Below are positions 42,472 to 51,353 of a stretch of DNA of 64,000 nt, piece by piece. The position numbers and the translations under genes are program-made. Within the stretch, counting starts at the first letter, position 1; each line of letters opens with the position of its first letter. The stretch is from Robinsoniella peoriensis (GTDB lineage Bacteria > Bacillota > Clostridia > Lachnospirales > Lachnospiraceae), in NCBI RefSeq assembly GCF_042680125.1, contig NZ_JBHTNY010000002.1; one strand, written 5' to 3'. The notes beneath the pieces were generated by a model, which saw only the letters and a list, made by a program, of their open reading frames with translations, made no database searches and was not told the DNA's origin.

Positions 42472-44304
42472 ATGAGCAGGCTTAGTATTATTACTAGAAA
42501 TCAGGCCCAGACCACAGTCGAAGAGCTCTACAAGGATTTGGAACGCAGAATCGTTGCCAGTCCACCAGGATTGTGTCCGGTAGACCTGGCAGTATCTTTC
42601 CTGAAGGTCTGTCATGCACAGACTTGCGGAAAATGTGTTCCCTGCAGGGTAGGATTAGGACAGCTTCAATGTTTGCTGGAAGATGTTCTGGATGGAAATG
42701 CAAAGATGGAAACCATTGATTTGATCGAAGAAACAGCCAGAAGTATTTATTATTCCGCAGATTGTGCAATTGGCTATGAAGCAGCAAATATGGTGTTAAA
42801 AGGCGTGCATGGCTTTCGAGATGATTTTGAAGAGCATATACTGCGCGGAAGATGTACCTGTGAATTAAATCAGCCGGTACCATGTGTTGCTCTGTGTCCT
42901 GCGGGAGTAGATATACCAGGATACATCGCCCTGGTGGCTGAAGAACGATATGCAGATGCGGTAGCATTAATCCGTAAAGATAATCCTATGCCGTCCGTAT
43001 GCGCATTGATCTGTGAACATCCCTGTGAGGCCAGATGCCGCAGGAATATGATAGATGATGCGGTTAATATCCGTGGATTAAAACGTTATGCAATCGATCA
43101 TGCAGGTGACGTGCCGGTACCGGAGCCGGCAAAAGCAACCGGTAAAAAGGTTGCAATCATAGGAGGCGGACCGGGCGGAATCAGTGCTGCTTATTATTTA
43201 GCTTTAATGGGGCATCAAGTGACGATTTATGAGCAGAGAAAGCAGCTGGGCGGTATGCTTCGTTACGGGATTCCTAATTACAGGCTGCCCCGCATCGCTC
43301 TGGATAAGGAAATAGATGAACTGTTGTCAATCGGTGTCAAAGTTAAGACGGAAGTAACGGTTGGGGAAAATCCCAATATCGTGGATATCCGCAACCAGTT
43401 TGATGCGGTCTATATTGCCATTGGTGCTCATATTGATAAAAAGATCGGTATTGAAGGTGAAGAAGCCACTGGAGTGGTATCTGCAGTTGAAATGCTCAGA
43501 AGTATCGGTGATAATGAAATGCCCGAATTTGACGGAAAAGATATCATTGTAGTCGGCGGCGGTAATGTTGCTATGGATGTTGCAAGATCAGCAGTCCGCC
43601 TTGGTGCGAAAAAAGTAAGAATCGTCTACCGCAGGCGTATTGAAGATATGACAGCAATGCCCGAAGAAGTACAGGGCGCCATTGCAGAGGGCTGTGAAGT
43701 ATTAGAACTCCAGGCGCCCCTTCGCATTGAACAGGATGAAAATGGAAATGCATGTGCACTCTGGGTTCAGCCTCAGATTATTGGTCTGGTTCAAAGAGGA
43801 AGACCGGCACCTGCAACAGCTGCGCAGGAAGAAGTTCGCCTGGACTGCGATATGGTTATTGTGGCAATCGGACAGGGTATCGAGTCCAAGGCCTTTGAAG
43901 AATATGGAATTCCGGTAAAACGAGGGGTTATTGAAGCCCTAAGCTGGAGCGGAATCAAAGATATCCCGGGCGTATTTGCCGGAGGCGACTGTGTTACCGG
44001 ACCGGCTACAGTTATTCGTGCAATTGCTGCAGGTAAAGTGGCGGCTGCCAATATCGATGAATATCTTGGATTTAAACACACGATCAAATCAGATGTAGAG
44101 ATTCCGAAAATCAGGCTGGATGACAGAAATGCCTGTGGACGTGTTACCATGAAAGAACGGGATGCTTCCGAACGGAAAGATGATTTTGAACTGATTGAAT
44201 GCGGCATGACTCATGAAGAAGCATGTCAGGAATCCAGAAGATGTCTGCGCTGTGATCATTTTGGATTTGGCGTATTTAAAGGAGGGAGGATAGAAAAATG
44301 GTAA
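42472..44304 (+). CDS. NuoF-tail/GltD-like NAD(P)H flavoprotein fused Fe-S oxidoreductase
   Basis: A 610-residue protein. Residues about 1-115 resemble the C-terminal 4Fe-4S domain of NuoF (CGKCVPCRVG). Residues about 120-215 are the Fe-S helical domain of glutamate synthase small subunits (CVALCPAGVDIPGY, CALICEHPCEARC). Two nucleotide-binding motifs follow: GGGPGGISAAYYLA for FAD near 228 and GGGNVAMDVARSA for NAD(P)H near 363. A C-terminal CRRCLRCD-like pair ends it. It lies between two hydA genes and overlaps the second by 7 bp. A role as NAD(P)H module of a second hydrogenase or Nfn-like transhydrogenase is likely. Cofactor choice (NADH or NADPH) is not decided by sequence. Confidence 0.8.
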   Translation: MSRLSIITRNQAQTTVEELYKDLERRIVASPPGLCPVDLAVSFLKVCHAQTCGKCVPCRVGLGQLQCLLEDVLDGNAKMETIDLIEETARSIYYSADCAIGYEAANMVLKGVHGFRDDFEEHILRGRCTCELNQPVPCVALCPAGVDIPGYIALVAEERYADAVALIRKDNPMPSVCALICEHPCEARCRRNMIDDAVNIRGLKRYAIDHAGDVPVPEPAKATGKKVAIIGGGPGGISAAYYLALMGHQVTIYEQRKQLGGMLRYGIPNYRLPRIALDKEIDELLSIGVKVKTEVTVGENPNIVDIRNQFDAVYIAIGAHIDKKIGIEGEEATGVVSAVEMLRSIGDNEMPEFDGKDIIVVGGGNVAMDVARSAVRLGAKKVRIVYRRRIEDMTAMPEEVQGAIAEGCEVLELQAPLRIEQDENGNACALWVQPQIIGLVQRGRPAPATAAQEEVRLDCDMVIVAIGQGIESKAFEEYGIPVKRGVIEALSWSGIKDIPGVFAGGDCVTGPATVIRAIAAGKVAAANIDEYLGFKHTIKSDVEIPKIRLDDRNACGRVTMKERDASERKDDFELIECGMTHEEACQESRRCLRCDHFGFGVFKGGRIEKW

Positions 44305-46031
44305 AATTGACAATCGATAAACAGCAGATAGAAGCAGCGGAAGGCACTACCATTTTAGAAGCAGCAAAAAGTGCAGGAATTCATATCCCGACTCTGTGTT
44401 ATTTAAAAGAAATAAATGAAATCGGAGCCTGTAGAGTCTGTATAGTTGAAGTAGAAGGGATCACCAAATTAGTTACCGCATGCAACAACGTGGTAGAAGA
44501 CGGAATGGTAATCCATACCAACAGCCCGAAGGTACGTAAAACCAGAATGACTAATGTGAAACTTATTTTATCTCAGCATGACTGTAATTGCCCTTCCTGT
44601 GTCCGAAGCGGGAATTGCAATCTCCAGAAGATTTCCAATGATCTGGGTATTTATCATGTACCTTATAAGACGAAGCTGTCCCATATAAAAGGGTCGAAGG
44701 AATTTCCGCTGCTTCGTAATTATGAGAAATGTATCAAATGTATGCGCTGCATCCAGGTTTGTGATAAGATCCAGAGTTTAAATGTATGGGATCTTGCCAA
44801 TACCGGTTCCCGTACCACGGTAGATGTATCCGGAAACCGTACTTTGGAAGAGGCAGACTGTACCCTGTGCGGACAGTGTATTACCCATTGCCCGGTTGGA
44901 GCACTTCGGGAAAGAGATGATACAGACCGGGTATTCGATGCCCTCGCAGATCCGGATAAAATTACGGTAGTGCAGATTGCACCGTCCGTCCGTGCAGCAT
45001 GGGGCGAGCCTTTGGGACTGGACCGGGAATTTGCCACTGTGAACCGCCTGGTTTCGGCCCTTCGGAAGATGGGATTTGATTATATTTTTGATACGGATTT
45101 TTCTGCTGACCTCACAATTATGGAAGAAGCAAGCGAGTTCTTAAAGAAAGTGGAAAATAAAGAAAAGGAGAAGTTTCCGATGTTTACCTCCTGCTGTCCG
45201 GGGTGGGTACGTTTCTTAAAAGCACAGTATCCGGATATGGTAGATCAGTTGTCTACCGCCAAATCACCGCAGCAGATGTTTGGAGCAATGGCGAAGAGTT
45301 ATTATGCGGACTTACTTGGGGTGGATCCTTCCAGAATTTATTCCATTTCCATTATGCCATGCCTTGCGAAAAAGCATGAGTGTGCAATACCCACCATCAA
45401 TGATGCCAGTGCTGGACCGGATGTGGATGTAGTGCTTACAACCAGAGAAATAGACCGGATGATCCGAGCCGAACATATCGCGGCAAAGGAATTGGAAGAG
45501 GAAGAATTCGATATGCCTCTTGGTATTGGCTCAGGTGCCGGTGTGATCTTTGGTGCAACAGGCGGCGTTATGGAAGCCGCTCTTCGTACAGCTTATTATT
45601 TCGTAACAAATGAGAATCCGGATCCTGACGCATTTAAAGATGTACGTGGTATGAAAGGATGGAAAGAAGCAACCTTTGATCTGGCCGGAACTCCCCTGCG
45701 TGTAGCGGTAGCCAGTGGCCTTGGAAATGCCAGGGAGCTAATCAAAGCTATCCGAAAAGGAAAGACGGACGTAGACTTTGTTGAAATTATGGCATGTCCG
45801 GGCGGATGTTCCGGCGGTGGCGGACAGCCAATTCAGGATGGAGAAGAACTGGCGGAAGTGCGTGCAGCAAATCTCTATGGACTGGATAAAGTAAGCGATA
45901 TACGGTTCTCTCATGAGAATCCGTCTATTGTACAATGTTACCAGCATTATTTGCAGCGTCCTCTGTCACATCGTGCCCATGAACTGCTGCATACCGATCA
46001 TCATAGCTGGAAGATGCCGGGAGAAGAATAA
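44298..46031 (+). CDS. [FeFe]-hydrogenase catalytic subunit, second copy
   Basis: A 577-residue HydA paralogue with the same N-terminal cluster domains: CYLKEINEIGACRVC, HDCNCPSCVRSGNC, CIKCMRCIQVC and CTLCGQCITHC. The H-cluster motifs are TSCCPGW, MPCLAKK and MACPGGCSGGGGQP, the standard form of the third motif. It is co-translated with the NuoF/GltD-like flavoprotein (7-bp overlap), so the two probably form a complex distinct from HydABC. Such a complex would exchange electrons between H2, ferredoxin and NAD(P)H. The ATG has GGAGGGAGG upstream. Confidence 0.92.
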   Translation: MVKLTIDKQQIEAAEGTTILEAAKSAGIHIPTLCYLKEINEIGACRVCIVEVEGITKLVTACNNVVEDGMVIHTNSPKVRKTRMTNVKLILSQHDCNCPSCVRSGNCNLQKISNDLGIYHVPYKTKLSHIKGSKEFPLLRNYEKCIKCMRCIQVCDKIQSLNVWDLANTGSRTTVDVSGNRTLEEADCTLCGQCITHCPVGALRERDDTDRVFDALADPDKITVVQIAPSVRAAWGEPLGLDREFATVNRLVSALRKMGFDYIFDTDFSADLTIMEEASEFLKKVENKEKEKFPMFTSCCPGWVRFLKAQYPDMVDQLSTAKSPQQMFGAMAKSYYADLLGVDPSRIYSISIMPCLAKKHECAIPTINDASAGPDVDVVLTTREIDRMIRAEHIAAKELEEEEFDMPLGIGSGAGVIFGATGGVMEAALRTAYYFVTNENPDPDAFKDVRGMKGWKEATFDLAGTPLRVAVASGLGNARELIKAIRKGKTDVDFVEIMACPGGCSGGGGQPIQDGEELAEVRAANLYGLDKVSDIRFSHENPSIVQCYQHYLQRPLSHRAHELLHTDHHSWKMPGEE

Positions 46032-46090
46032 TCGGTTACTTTACTAAATTCAGTTTTTGAAAAATGATTCATCAATGATTCTATCATTGG

Positions 46091-46127
46091 CCCCCTCTGC
46101 ATATACTATACCAGTATATAGAGGGGG
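46091..46127 (+). promoter_or_regulatory. Hairpin that buries the spoIVA ribosome binding site
   Basis: CCCCCTC at 46091-46097 pairs perfectly with GAGGGGG at 46121-46127, and ATATACT pairs with AGTATAT inside. GAGGGGG is the only Shine-Dalgarno candidate for spoIVA (ATG 46135), so it should be occluded in the folded RNA. Confidence 0.65.
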
Positions 46128-46134
46128 TATTTTA

Positions 46135-47601
46135 ATGGAAGAATTCAATTTATACAAAGATATACAAGCCCGTACCAAAGGTGAGATCTTCATCGGCGTA
46201 GTTGGGCCTGTAAGGACAGGAAAATCTACCTTCATCCGTAGATTTATGGAACTGATGGTATTGCCGGCGTTAAAAGAAAACGACAAGGCGATTGCAACAG
46301 ATGAAATGCCAACCAGCGGCAAAGGACGTACCATAACTACCGTAGAACCGAAATTCATACCAAAAGAAGCAGCAAAACTGTCTTTATCTGAAGATGTGGA
46401 TGTTAGAATGCGGCTGATCGACTGCGTAGGCTACGTGGTAAAAGGCGCAGCAGGAATGGATGACAATGAGAAGGTTCGTATGGTTAAGACACCCTGGTCG
46501 GAAAAAGAAATTCCGTTTACCCAGGCGGCAGAAATCGGAACAAGAAAAGTTATTCGTGACCATGCTACCATCGGATTAGTAGTTACCTGTGACGGAACAT
46601 TTGGAGAAATACCAAGAGAAAATTATCTGGAGCCGGAAAAACGTGCAATCACAGAATTAAAGAACATCGGAAAACCATTCCTGGTATTGGTTAATTCAGA
46701 ACGTCCTTATGGAGAAGAGGCAAAGCAGGCGGCATCTTATATCTTTGATACTTATGGGGTTACTGCGATGCCGGTAAACTGTGAGCAGTTGAAAAAAGAA
46801 GATGTAAGCAAAATCCTGGAACAGGTACTATACGAATTCCCGCTGGTTAAGATTGAATTTTATGTGCCCAAATGGGTAGAAATGCTTCCGGGCGACCATG
46901 TGATAAAGGAAAGCCTGATTAAAAGCATACGGGATATCATGAAAAAAATGCAGCATATCCGGGATATTTCCAATGAAGCGCTGCAGATGGACTATGACTT
47001 TATTAATAGTGTGAAGCTTGACGCAATCGAGCTATCCCAGGGAACTGCCAAAGTCCGTATAGATCTGGACGATACATATTACTACGAGATGCTCAGTGAT
47101 ATGGCGGGAGTTCCGATCCAGGGCGAATATCAGCTTCTTTCTATTATTAAAGAACTTTCCAGGAAAAAGGGCGAATACGAAAAAGTAGAAAATGCCCTGG
47201 AAGCAGTCAGAAATACCGGATATGGAATTATTACGCCCAATCAGGAAGAAATTGTTCTGGATGCCCCGGTAGTCATTAAGCAGGGCAGTAAATTCGGCGT
47301 GAAAATTAAAGCAGCCAGCCCATCGGTTCATCTGATCCGGGCTGACATTGAGACGGAAATTGCACCCATTGTAGGCAGTGAGCAGCAGGCGCAGGATCTG
47401 ATGTCATTTATTAATGAAAACAGTGCCAAGGATGGAATCTGGAATACAAATATTTTTGGAAAATCAATCGAACAGCTGGTAGATGATGGAATTCATACAA
47501 AGCTTGCGAAAATTGGAGAAGAAAGCCAGACAAAACTTCAGGATACGATGAAGAAAATTGTAAATGAGTCTAATGGAAGCCTTATTTGTATCATCATATA
47601 G
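46135..47601 (+). CDS. spoIVA: Stage IV sporulation protein A, coat morphogenesis ATPase
   Basis: A 488-residue protein that polymerises on the forespore surface and anchors the coat and cortex. It begins MEEFNLYKDIQART as the family does. The P-loop GPVRTGKST is near residue 25, with Walker B-type and sensor segments (MRLIDCVGYVV, LVVTCDGTFG). The C-terminus ends in the hydrophobic GSLICIII. ATG 46135 matches family starts; the upstream in-frame codons do not. In Bacillus it is transcribed by sigma-E. The gene shows that the organism can form endospores. A terminator follows. Confidence 0.96.
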   Translation: MEEFNLYKDIQARTKGEIFIGVVGPVRTGKSTFIRRFMELMVLPALKENDKAIATDEMPTSGKGRTITTVEPKFIPKEAAKLSLSEDVDVRMRLIDCVGYVVKGAAGMDDNEKVRMVKTPWSEKEIPFTQAAEIGTRKVIRDHATIGLVVTCDGTFGEIPRENYLEPEKRAITELKNIGKPFLVLVNSERPYGEEAKQAASYIFDTYGVTAMPVNCEQLKKEDVSKILEQVLYEFPLVKIEFYVPKWVEMLPGDHVIKESLIKSIRDIMKKMQHIRDISNEALQMDYDFINSVKLDAIELSQGTAKVRIDLDDTYYYEMLSDMAGVPIQGEYQLLSIIKELSRKKGEYEKVENALEAVRNTGYGIITPNQEEIVLDAPVVIKQGSKFGVKIKAASPSVHLIRADIETEIAPIVGSEQQAQDLMSFINENSAKDGIWNTNIFGKSIEQLVDDGIHTKLAKIGEESQTKLQDTMKKIVNESNGSLICIII

Positions 47602-47616
47602 GTAATCAGAATTGTG

Positions 47617-47652
47617 CAGCGGCATTCGATCAATTTCGGATGCCGCTGTTTC
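47617..47652 (+). terminator. Terminator after spoIVA
   Basis: CAGCGGCAT pairs with ATGCCGCTG at 47617-47648, followed by TTTCT. Confidence 0.75.
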
Positions 47653-47678
47653 TGTCGAAATAGAAATGAAACAAAAAA

Positions 47679-47707
47679 TTGACAAATACTAGTAAATGTT
47701 TTATAAT
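47679..47707 (+). promoter_or_regulatory. Consensus promoter for the SleB-like gene
   Basis: TTGACA at 47679-47684, a 17-bp spacer and TATAAT at 47702-47707. Confidence 0.8.
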
Positions 47708-47780
47708 ATCTTCATATTCTTAATATAATCGTAATAAATATACGAGGGGTTCCACGGGGAGTTTCACGAAAGGAACGAGT

Positions 47781-48521
47781 ATGAAGGAATTAAAAAGAAT
47801 ATTGTCATTGGTTCTATTGTTTGTTTTGCTGGCTTCTATATCTATGGACAGCCAGGCAGCATGGAAACGTTACAAAGGAGACCGCTGGAAATACACAGTT
47901 TCGTCTGAAAATACGGTCAGAAAAAAGTATGTTAAGAACAAATGGAAAAGAATTAATGGTAAATATTATTACTTTGATTCAAAGGGATGGCTGAAAACCG
48001 GACGGATTAAGGTAAAGAAGAAATGGTATTATTGCGATTACGAGAAAGGGCGTATTTCTAACCAGTGGGTAGGAGACTACTATTATGGCAGGAATGGAGT
48101 TATGGTCAGGAACAAATGGGTGGGTATGTATTATGCCGGTAAGAACGGCAAAAAAGTTCCTGGAAAAATTCGGAATACAAAAGATGTACGGCTGTTATCT
48201 GCGATTACTTATCTGGAAGCAGGGAATCAGTCCTATGAAGGAAAACTGGCAGTGGCAAATGTAATTTTAAATCGTGTCAATGACAGCAGTTTCCCGAATA
48301 CGATACAGGAGGTCGTATATCAAAGCGGGCAGTTTACGCCTGCAATGAATGGAATGCTGAGCTGGTTGTTAGAAAGCGGTCAGGCTGTGCCATCCGAATG
48401 TATCAAGGCTGCAAAAGATGCTCTTACGGGAGTGAATAATGTACCTGGATATCTGTATTTTACAACTGGAGTATGGGGGCCGTTAAAGATTGGTGACCAT
48501 TACTTCCGCAAAACTTATTAA
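47781..48521 (+). CDS. SleB-like cell-wall hydrolase with wall-binding repeats
   Basis: A 246-residue secreted protein. Signal peptide about 1-28. Residues 30-130 hold aromatic wall-binding repeats of the YYFDSKGWLKTG type. Residues 135-246 are a Hydrolase_2 (SleB/CwlJ) domain with AITYLEAGNQSYEGKLAVANV, including the catalytic Glu, then VILNRV and QFTPAMNG. SleB enzymes are lytic transglycosylases best known from spore cortex lysis, although the choline-binding-like repeats suggest action on the vegetative wall. AAAGGAACGAGT precedes the ATG. It may be cotranscribed with the next repeat protein. Confidence 0.88.
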   Translation: MKELKRILSLVLLFVLLASISMDSQAAWKRYKGDRWKYTVSSENTVRKKYVKNKWKRINGKYYYFDSKGWLKTGRIKVKKKWYYCDYEKGRISNQWVGDYYYGRNGVMVRNKWVGMYYAGKNGKKVPGKIRNTKDVRLLSAITYLEAGNQSYEGKLAVANVILNRVNDSSFPNTIQEVVYQSGQFTPAMNGMLSWLLESGQAVPSECIKAAKDALTGVNNVPGYLYFTTGVWGPLKIGDHYFRKTY

Positions 48522-48558
48522 CATCGTATGATGAAGATTGAACAGGGAGATTTTACAA

Positions 48559-49989
48559 GTGAAAAAAAAGATATTAACAGCTGTAGCAGTGATGTTTGTC
48601 GCATTTATCGTAACTCAGCCATTGAATGCGAAAGCGGATTGGAGACAGACTGCAAAAGGGAATTACTATTATATTGGTAATGATGGTAAAAAGGTAAAAG
48701 GCCGCTGGATTGGGGATTACTATCTCAATTCTAAAGGCTACATGGTAAAAAATAAGTGGGTCGTAAGCAACGGAACAAAGTATTTTGTCGGGGCAGACGG
48801 GAAATGGATTCCAAATTTCCGTAAGGGATGGTATCAGATCGGAAAGAAATGGTACTATTATACAAGTTCCGGTAAGATGAAGACTGGATTTTTTACGGTA
48901 AAAGGGAAAAAATACTATTGCAACAGCAAGGGGATCATGCTTACAGGACTCCGTAAAATCAGTGGAAAACGATATTATTTTGACAGCAGCGGAGCGATGA
49001 AATTTGGTTTTCGGACAGTGAAAGGAAATCGTTATTATTTCCGCAAGACTAATAAAGATGGTTATGCATTTACCGGACTTCGTAAAATGGGCGGAAAGTA
49101 TTATTATTTCTCTGCAACCGGTATTATGCAAAAGGGCTGGCAGACGGTTAACAATGCCCAATATTACTTCCAGAGCGATGGTAAATCAGCTACCGGCTGG
49201 GAGAACATCAGCGGAAATACATATTATTTTACAAACAAAGGTATTATGGTAAAAGGTTTGCAGAATATTGACGGAGCTTTGTATTATTTTGGTGATAATG
49301 GAATCATGTATAAAAATACCACAATAACCGTCAATGGAGTCACCTATCAGGTCGATGCAAGCGGAAAATGTAATCAGAATGTGAATGATCCAAGCGGCGG
49401 CGGGTCAGTTTCCCAGGAAATGTTATTCTTTACGAAATATGAATCGGGTCCGGAGGCTTATGGACAGACTGGTGGAGACAATGGAAACGCATGTGGAAAG
49501 TATCAGTTCGATTATCGCTATTCACTGCTTCCTCTGGTAAAATACTGTTATTCCAAAGATCCGGTAACTTTTAAAGAATTTCAGCCATATGCAGCATATG
49601 CCCTTACGGAGAAAAATAAGGCGAAGCTGAAAGGCAACCAGAAATTCTTCCGGGCATGGCAGACAATTTATGCAAGAGCACCAAGATTATTTGCTTCATA
49701 TCAGGATGAATTTGCAAAACAGGAATACTATGATGAAACTGAAAGATATCTCATGAATATGGGTATCAATATTAAGTTCCGCCCGGACGTGGTAAAAGGA
49801 AGTGTATTCAGCTACTCTATCCAGCATGGAGCCTATTCTGCGGCACTTGCAGTGAAGGCAGCGGGAATAAATAATGGAACGTCAAACAGAAGTTTTATTA
49901 ACAGATTATATAATCACAGAATCAGTAATTTCCCACTTTATCGAACTAGATATAACAGTGAGAAAGCAGAAGCTTTAAGTTATTTGTAG
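48559..49989 (+). CDS. Wall-binding repeat protein with lysozyme-like C-terminal domain
   Basis: A 476-residue secreted protein. GTG 48559 is preferred over the TTG at 48538 because GGGAGA lies 11-16 bases upstream and the signal peptide (VKKKILTAVAVMF...) then begins directly. Residues 30-280 contain about eleven aromatic repeats of the GxxxxxGKxYYFxxxGxMxTG kind that bind wall polymers. The C-terminal 190 residues begin EMLFFTKYESGPEAYG and include GGDNGNACGKYQFD, reminiscent of a lysozyme or transglycosylase active-site region with Glu in KYESG. I do not recognise a named family. It lies 38 bp after the SleB-like gene, and a terminator follows. Confidence 0.7.
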   Translation: MKKKILTAVAVMFVAFIVTQPLNAKADWRQTAKGNYYYIGNDGKKVKGRWIGDYYLNSKGYMVKNKWVVSNGTKYFVGADGKWIPNFRKGWYQIGKKWYYYTSSGKMKTGFFTVKGKKYYCNSKGIMLTGLRKISGKRYYFDSSGAMKFGFRTVKGNRYYFRKTNKDGYAFTGLRKMGGKYYYFSATGIMQKGWQTVNNAQYYFQSDGKSATGWENISGNTYYFTNKGIMVKGLQNIDGALYYFGDNGIMYKNTTITVNGVTYQVDASGKCNQNVNDPSGGGSVSQEMLFFTKYESGPEAYGQTGGDNGNACGKYQFDYRYSLLPLVKYCYSKDPVTFKEFQPYAAYALTEKNKAKLKGNQKFFRAWQTIYARAPRLFASYQDEFAKQEYYDETERYLMNMGINIKFRPDVVKGSVFSYSIQHGAYSAALAVKAAGINNGTSNRSFINRLYNHRISNFPLYRTRYNSEKAEALSYL

Positions 49990-50005
49990 TTCATGGGAGA
50001 TGTTA

Positions 50006-50037
50006 GGAGGCGATGCTTAGTCATCGTCTCCTTTTTT
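50006..50037 (+). terminator. Terminator after the wall-binding repeat gene
   Basis: GGAGGCGATG pairs with CATCGTCTCC around a 6-nt loop, followed by six T. Confidence 0.9.
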
Positions 50038-50061
50038 GCGTCGATCCCCTCATTCTTTCCC

Positions 50062-50090
50062 TTGACATGAAAATTATTGTAACTTATTAT
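50062..50090 (+). promoter_or_regulatory. Promoter of the cob operon
   Basis: TTGACA at 50062-50067, a 17-bp spacer and TATTAT at 50085-50090. The leader is short and contains no cobalamin riboswitch. Confidence 0.75.
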
Positions 50091-50136
50091 ATTATTTAAA
50101 GAGTTTTTTGAAAATTTAATCATGGAGGACTTACAA

Positions 50137-51186
50137 ATGACATTAGAAGAAGTGCTTCTGACTGTGAAAGAGCCAGATGAGGGTGCAATGAACAACTGCA
50201 GGAAAAGGTGGGACAGTATTGCAAAGCCGCTGCATAGCCTGGGTAAAATGGAAGATTATCTTGTGAAGATTTCCGGAATGACAAAAAGCAGTAATATTGA
50301 TCTGGCGAAAAAAGCATTGGTAGTAATGTGTGCAGACAATGGTGTGGTAGAAGAGGGTGTGACCCAGACCGGGCAGGATGTAACCGCAATCGTATCGGAA
50401 AATTTTCTGAAAGAGCAGGCGACGGCAAGTATTATGTGCCGGGTGGCAGGAGCAGATATTTTCCCGGTGGATATAGGAGTTGCAAGAGATACCAGTATCA
50501 TTAATCATAAAATTGCCTATGGAACCAGGAATATGGCAAAAGAACCGGCAATGACCAGAGAAGAGACGGTTCAGGCCATTGAAACTGGTATTCAGATGGT
50601 TGCAGAATTAAAAGAAAAAGGTTACCGTATCATAGCTACCGGAGAGATGGGTATTGGTAATACTACAACGAGCAGTGCGGTTGCCTCGGTTCTTTTACAT
50701 ACATCGGTGGAAGTGGTAACAGGAAAGGGCGCAGGACTCTCATCGGAAGGCTTTAAACGTAAGATCGACACTATAAAAAAAGCTATTGCACTGCATACTC
50801 CTGATCCCCGGGATGCCATAGACGTGTTATCAAAAGTAGGCGGCCTGGATATCGCAGGACTTACGGGCGTATTTTTAGGAGGCGCAGTATACGGGGTTCC
50901 CATTGTAATCGATGGGTTTATTTCATCCGTAGCCGCGCTGGCTGCTGTAAATATCTGTCCGCTGTCTAAAGAATATATGCTTGTTTCCCACGTTTCTAAA
51001 GAACCGGCAGCCCATTTGATCCTGGAAGCATTAAAAATGGAAGCGGCACTTACCTGTGATATGTGTCTGGGAGAGGGTACAGGGGCTGTAACCCTGTTTC
51101 CGGTATTAGAGATGGCAGTGGCAGTTTATAACGGGATGAGTACATTCCAGGATATACAAGTGGAGGAATATAAGCCTTTATCATAA
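50137..51186 (+). CDS. cobT: Nicotinate-nucleotide--dimethylbenzimidazole phosphoribosyltransferase
   Basis: A 349-residue enzyme that activates the lower-ligand base of cobalamin to alpha-ribazole phosphate. Family motifs include ADNGVVEEGVTQTG near residue 66, GEMGIGNTTTSSA near 170 and the C-terminal CLGEGTGA with the catalytic glutamate. ATG 50137 has GGAGGACTTACAA upstream; the ATG at 50122 overlaps that site. It is the first of the nucleotide-loop genes cobT-cobU-cobS-cobC. The nearest cobalamin riboswitch is 12 kb away, so regulation here is not by an adjacent riboswitch. Confidence 0.95.
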   Translation: MTLEEVLLTVKEPDEGAMNNCRKRWDSIAKPLHSLGKMEDYLVKISGMTKSSNIDLAKKALVVMCADNGVVEEGVTQTGQDVTAIVSENFLKEQATASIMCRVAGADIFPVDIGVARDTSIINHKIAYGTRNMAKEPAMTREETVQAIETGIQMVAELKEKGYRIIATGEMGIGNTTTSSAVASVLLHTSVEVVTGKGAGLSSEGFKRKIDTIKKAIALHTPDPRDAIDVLSKVGGLDIAGLTGVFLGGAVYGVPIVIDGFISSVAALAAVNICPLSKEYMLVSHVSKEPAAHLILEALKMEAALTCDMCLGEGTGAVTLFPVLEMAVAVYNGMSTFQDIQVEEYKPLS

Positions 51187-51190
51187 AAGG

Positions 51191-51301
51191 GCTGGGGGTA
51201 AGTGTGAAAGAAAAACATTTTCACACTATTGATTTGGGAATAGCACAAGCCAGCTTGTGCTATTGCTGGGGGTAAGTGTGAAAGAAAATCACTTTCACAC
51301 T
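51191..51301. repeat. Tandem 37-bp repeats flanking a perfect 11-bp hairpin
   Basis: GCTGGGGGTAAGTGTGAAAG and its continuation occur at 51191-51227 and 51265-51301 (74 bp apart). Each copy contains a GTGTGAAAG/CTTTCACAC-type inverted repeat. Between them ATAGCACAAGC pairs with GCTTGTGCTAT (51240-51263). A related AGCGCAAG-TCA-GCTTGTGCTA lies at about 54534. Confidence 0.7.
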
Positions 51302-51310
51302 TTCTATTGG

Positions 51311-51346
51311 CGCAGTACCGCAGATCTGTCTGCGGTATGCAGGAGG
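51311..51346 (+). repeat. Intercistronic hairpin, copy 3 (before cobU)
   Basis: GCA-g-TACCGCAGA-TCTG-TCTGCGGTA-TGC at 51312-51340, followed by AGGAGG, the cobU ribosome binding site. Compared with the copies before folD and the 30864 gene, TT/AA in the stem is replaced by CC/GG and the bulged G is kept. Confidence 0.55.
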
Positions 51347-51353
51347 TACAGAT

